A stretch of DNA of 64,000 nt from Gordonia sediminis (GTDB lineage Bacteria; Actinomycetota; Actinomycetes; Mycobacteriales; Mycobacteriaceae): positions 1 to 64,000 of the forward strand of contig RZUM01000003.1 in NCBI GenBank assembly GCA_004193205.1. Direction: 5' to 3'. Position numbers and translations under genes: made by a program. Position 1 is the first letter of the stretch. Every line of letters begins with the position of its first letter. The notes beneath the pieces were generated by a model that worked only from the letters and a program-made list of their open reading frames with translations, was not told the origin of the DNA and ran no database searches. Positions 61,106 to 64,000 of this stretch are shown here, in pieces.

Positions 61106-62350
61106 ATGCCACTCGACAGCCTGCTCCCCACCGTCCGAGACCTCACCATCACCGCAGACGCCACCGGCCGTGAGGTGTTCGACACCGCCAAAATGTTGAT
61201 GAGTCTGCGTAACGTGGTGGACCATCAGTTGGCCGTGCACGCCGGTGCGCTGGATCGGTTGGGAGTGGCGCGGCAGACCGGTGGTAGGACGCGGGCCCTG
61301 TTGATCGAGATGGGGGCGGCACCCACGGTGGCGGATCGGTGGCTGCGCATTGCGGCGGCCCTGTCCACCCTGGAACGGGTCGCCGCGTATTCGGGCGATG
61401 GGGTTTTCTCCGGGGAACACGTCGACGCGTTGGTCCGAGGGATGGCCCCTATCGAGAAGCGGTCGCCGGAACCGTTGAGTGAGGTGTCACGCATCGAACA
61501 CCAGTTGGCGTTGATCGCGCAGGCGTTTGCCGGGGCCACCCCACGTGAGGTGCTCGACACCGCCCGCACCCTCGGCAACCAGATCGCCGACGACCACGGT
61601 GGTGTGCCGGCCGGCGAGGACCGCACCATCAACGAATGGACTACCAAGCCCACCGACGACGGCCGGTTGGAGGTCTCGGCGAACCTGGACATCGTCACCG
61701 GGGAGAAACTGGTGTCGGCGATCGAATCCCTGTCCGGTAAGCGTCCCGAACCCGACGGGTCCGAGGATGCCCGCAGCGCCGGGCAGCGCCGCGCGGATGC
61801 GTTGGAGAGGATCCTCGATGCCGCCGCACGTGCCGCCGAGTCGGGGGTCACCGATCTGGTGGCCGCCCCGAAAACCCAGTTGAACCTGACCGTCCCTGTC
61901 GACACTCCCGATGCCGCGGCGTTGCAGTGGCTGGGCCCGATCTCGCAGACCCTGGCGAAAACCCTAGCCTGTGATGCCACGGTGACCGCGATCATCGTCG
62001 ACGGCGAGAAGGTGCCCTTGGACATGGGACACCCACATCGCCTGTTCACCCATCACCAACGCAGGGCGTTGATCGTCCGCGACCAGTGCTGTGTCAAATG
62101 CGGTGCGGCAGCAGGATATACACAGTGCCATCATGTGCGGCATTGGGCTGATGGGGGTCCCACCGACCTGGACAACGGCTGCCTACTCTGCACGTCGTGT
62201 CACGCCCAAATCCACGCCAGCGGGTGGGACATCATCATGGGCGCCGACAGGCATCCCTGGCTGCTCCCGCCCGTCGAGCAGGACCCGAACCGCACCCCGA
62301 TACCGGCCTACAACAGGCGCACCATGCGCCTGGACGGCGTCGCGGCCTGA
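61106..62350 (+). CDS. DUF222/HNH nuclease protein (13E12 repeat family), SOS-controlled
   Basis: This is a 414-residue protein. The N-terminal 280 residues form the DUF222 domain. The C-terminal part is an HNH/McrA-type nuclease module: DQCCVKCGAAAGYTQCHHVRHWADGG, then NGCLLCTSCHAQIHASGW, with two CxxC zinc pairs and the HH plus late His of the beta-beta-alpha metal site (excerpts are overlapping motif blocks near residues 320-375). These genes are multicopy in mycolic-acid bacteria (13E12 family) and several are LexA-regulated in M. tuberculosis. A perfect SOS box precedes it here. Whether it acts in repair or as a selfish element is unknown. Confidence 0.9.
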   Translation: MPLDSLLPTVRDLTITADATGREVFDTAKMLMSLRNVVDHQLAVHAGALDRLGVARQTGGRTRALLIEMGAAPTVADRWLRIAAALSTLERVAAYSGDGVFSGEHVDALVRGMAPIEKRSPEPLSEVSRIEHQLALIAQAFAGATPREVLDTARTLGNQIADDHGGVPAGEDRTINEWTTKPTDDGRLEVSANLDIVTGEKLVSAIESLSGKRPEPDGSEDARSAGQRRADALERILDAAARAAESGVTDLVAAPKTQLNLTVPVDTPDAAALQWLGPISQTLAKTLACDATVTAIIVDGEKVPLDMGHPHRLFTHHQRRALIVRDQCCVKCGAAAGYTQCHHVRHWADGGPTDLDNGCLLCTSCHAQIHASGWDIIMGADRHPWLLPPVEQDPNRTPIPAYNRRTMRLDGVAA

Positions 62351-62480
62351 CCCGCGGGCCTGATCCCAGGGCCTGACCGAGAAGAACCGACCAGCAGCAC
62401 GAGCTGACCCGACCAGACCACCCGGGAACTCCCCGGACGCACGTTCCTTGAGAACTCCATAGTGTGAAACAGGGGCGCCA

Positions 62481-62506
62481 GCCCGCCGGATCTTGGTCCG
62501 GCGGGC
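62481..62506. terminator. Bidirectional hairpin between the 13E12 gene and the aryl-AMP ligase gene
   Basis: GCCCGCCGGA (62481-62490) pairs perfectly with TCCGGCGGGC (62497-62506) over a 6-base loop. It lies in the 213-base space between two convergent genes. The remainder of that space shows nothing recognisable. Confidence 0.75.
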
Positions 62507-62563
62507 ACACCGGGCTCGTCGACGCGGTCGCGCTTTCGTGGATCCGTCACCGATCTCGTCGCG

Positions 62564-64000
62564 TCACGACTGCCGGGCGCGCACGGCCTGCTTGTCGATC
62601 TTGCCGACCGCGGTCGTCGGCAGGGAAGCGACGACCGTCAGCGTGTCCGGCAGCTTGAACGACGCCAGGCCACGACCGGTCAGGAAGATCCGCGCGTCGC
62701 GGAGGGTGAGGACTCCGTCGCGTGGGTGGTCGGGGGAGAGCACGACCACGGCGCAGATCCGTTCGCCCAGTGCCTCATCGGGCAGCCCGATCACCGCGGC
62801 CTGACGGATTGCCGGGTGCGCGATGAGGTGTTCCTCCACATCGTCGGCGGCGACATTCTCACCGGCGCGCACGATGGTGTCCTTGATGCGTCCGGTGACG
62901 GCGAGCTGCCCCGACGGCAGCCGGCGCACCCGGTCACCGGAACGGTAGAAGCCGTCGGGGGTGAACGACCGCGCGTTGTGCTCGTCGGCCCGGTAGTAGC
63001 CGCGGATCGTGTACGGGCCGCGGACGAGCAACTCACCCTCGGTCCCGTCCGCCACGTCCTCGCCGCTCTCGTCGACGATGCGGATCTCGTCGAAGGTCGA
63101 CATCGGTGCGCCCTGCGAGGTGTGCACAAGCTCGCGGGCGTCGTCGAGACGGGTGTAGCAAATCAGGCCCTCCGCCATGCCGAAAACCTGTTGCACGACA
63201 TCGCCGAGCGCGGCGTCGATCCCGACCGCATCCGGTTCGCCGAGCTTGGCCCCACCGACCTGGAGCAGGCGCAGCGAGGAGAGGTCCGCCGGCTCCCATT
63301 CGGTGGCCGCGCGCCAGACCTGTGCGAGCGCGGGCACCAGCGCGGTGACGGTCACCTGGTGACGCTCGATGAGTTCGAAAGTGTGGTCGGGACTCGGATT
63401 GTCGGTGAACACGAGATGGCCGGCGACCGACACCGTGCCGAGGATGCCCGGGCAGCACAGCGGGAAATTGTGCGCGCCCGGGAGTGCGACGAGATACGTG
63501 TCGTCGGCGCCGAGGCCGGTGACCGCAGCGCTCCGGCGCGCGTTGAAAGCGTAGTCGTCGTGGGTACGGGCGATGAGTTTCGGCAGGCCCGTCGTGCCGC
63601 CCGAGATCAGCAACAGCGCTGGGAGGGAAGGGTCGGTATCACCCTCGGCGGGGAGGATGGTCGTCGCCGGGTCGGCATCCGGCAACGGCGCGAACGGGCC
63701 GGGATCACCGTCGACGAGGACGGTGGCGACCGACGGCACGTGCCCGCACAGCTCCGCGGCCAGCTCGCGGTGGTCGAAGCCGCGCCGCCCGTCCTCGGTG
63801 ATGTAGGCGGCGGCGCCGGAACGCTCGGCGAGGTGGGCGATCTCGGTGATGCGGTGGGCCGGCAGCGTCATCACCGGCACGACGCCGGCGCGCAGCAGGC
63901 CGAAGAAGGTGATGGCCAGTTCCGCGGAGTTGTGCAGTTGCAGCACTGCCCGGTCGCCGGGCCTCAATCCCGCCGCCGCGAGGCCGGCCGCGCGCCGCGC
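62564..64000 (-). CDS. Aryl-AMP ligase for siderophore synthesis (EntE/MbtA-like), 5' end beyond window
   Basis: About 479 C-terminal residues are visible; the frame stays open to the window edge (residues ARRAAGLAAAGLRPGDRAV at the end), so the start lies outside. Adenylation motifs: ISGGTTGLPKLIARTHDDY, QVFGMAEGLICYTRLDD, YRSGDRVRRLPSGQLAVTGR and the C-terminal PTTAVGKIDKQAV with the catalytic Lys. The aryl-acid pocket reads HNFPLCC. Enzymes of this group load 2,3-dihydroxybenzoate or salicylate onto a carrier protein for catechol or mycobactin-type siderophores. A Cys where DhbE has Ser240 points, from memory, to salicylate. The rest of the cluster would lie to the right. Confidence 0.88.
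   Translation of the reverse strand, partial: ARRAAGLAAAGLRPGDRAVLQLHNSAELAITFFGLLRAGVVPVMTLPAHRITEIAHLAERSGAAAYITEDGRRGFDHRELAAELCGHVPSVATVLVDGDPGPFAPLPDADPATTILPAEGDTDPSLPALLLISGGTTGLPKLIARTHDDYAFNARRSAAVTGLGADDTYLVALPGAHNFPLCCPGILGTVSVAGHLVFTDNPSPDHTFELIERHQVTVTALVPALAQVWRAATEWEPADLSSLRLLQVGGAKLGEPDAVGIDAALGDVVQQVFGMAEGLICYTRLDDARELVHTSQGAPMSTFDEIRIVDESGEDVADGTEGELLVRGPYTIRGYYRADEHNARSFTPDGFYRSGDRVRRLPSGQLAVTGRIKDTIVRAGENVAADDVEEHLIAHPAIRQAAVIGLPDEALGERICAVVVLSPDHPRDGVLTLRDARIFLTGRGLASFKLPDTLTVVASLPTTAVGKIDKQAVRARQS

Overview
This is a high-GC chromosomal segment from an actinomycete of the order Mycobacteriales. The best guess is Gordonia or a close relative, inferred from gene content and protein resemblance rather than from any marker gene. 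The gene order closely follows what I remember of the M. tuberculosis region Rv1445c to Rv1496: pgl-opcA-zwf-tal-tkt, ctaB, qor, ctaA with an ABC exporter, mptB, the suf operon, an ABC-F protein, acnR-acn, an Rv1476-like protein, ripA, moxR-DUF58-VWA, fabG1-inhA-hemH, DUF3097/NfeD/SPFH genes, a TVP38 protein and mutA-mutB-meaB. Initiation also looks mycobacterial: many genes have a TANNNT -10 hexamer 6 to 8 bases before the start codon and no Shine-Dalgarno sequence, as expected for leaderless mRNAs. No rRNA, tRNA, insertion sequence or CRISPR array was seen.

Layout. 1-301: tandem palindromic REP-like repeats. 302-6775 (minus): oxidative and non-oxidative pentose phosphate operon. 7021-13174: heme A synthesis (ctaB, ctaA) with qor, an esterase and an ABC exporter. 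13352-21833: mptB, then divergently the SUF Fe-S operon sufR-B-D-C-S-U-T, which ends at a strong bidirectional hairpin and is interrupted between sufD and sufC by a small repeat island. 21918-26589 (minus): an accessory two-gene unit that is the most unusual part of the window. It encodes a DUF4157 (eCIS-core) HExxH protein followed by a 1345-residue protein that carries the same short N-terminal LQRxAGN motif, a long hydrophobic helical body and a C-terminal HxE/PCxxC zinc deaminase-like domain. 26711-32581: small accessory metabolism and regulators (monooxygenase-like, LuxR, DUF1992, lycopene cyclase, SDR) and an ABC-F ATPase. 32625-37639: acyl-CoA ligase and two tandem TAT-exported cholesterol-oxidase-like flavoproteins. 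37651-41037: aconitase and its TetR repressor AcnR, with a palindromic operator. 41428-50923: envelope and mycolate functions (ripA, moxR module, fabG1, inhA) and hemH. 51015-59630: DUF3097, NfeD/SPFH pair, TVP38 protein and the methylmalonyl-CoA mutase operon. 59675-64000: DUF5995 gene, a 32-bp tandem repeat array, an SOS-box-controlled DUF222/HNH (13E12-type) gene and the 3' part of an aryl-AMP ligase for a siderophore.

How it fits together. Most of the window is conserved central metabolism and envelope biology: NADPH and pentose supply, heme A for cytochrome oxidase, Fe-S assembly feeding aconitase, ferrochelatase and SufR itself, mycolic-acid elongation, and propionyl/methylmalonyl-CoA use, which suits a sterol- and alkane-degrading actinomycete. 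The deaminase/DUF4157 pair and the carotenoid and SDR genes lie where M. tuberculosis carries other genes between sufT and the ABC-F gene, so this interval behaves as a variable locus. Three operators could be read directly: a SufR-type palindrome, an AcnR-type palindrome and a LexA SOS box.
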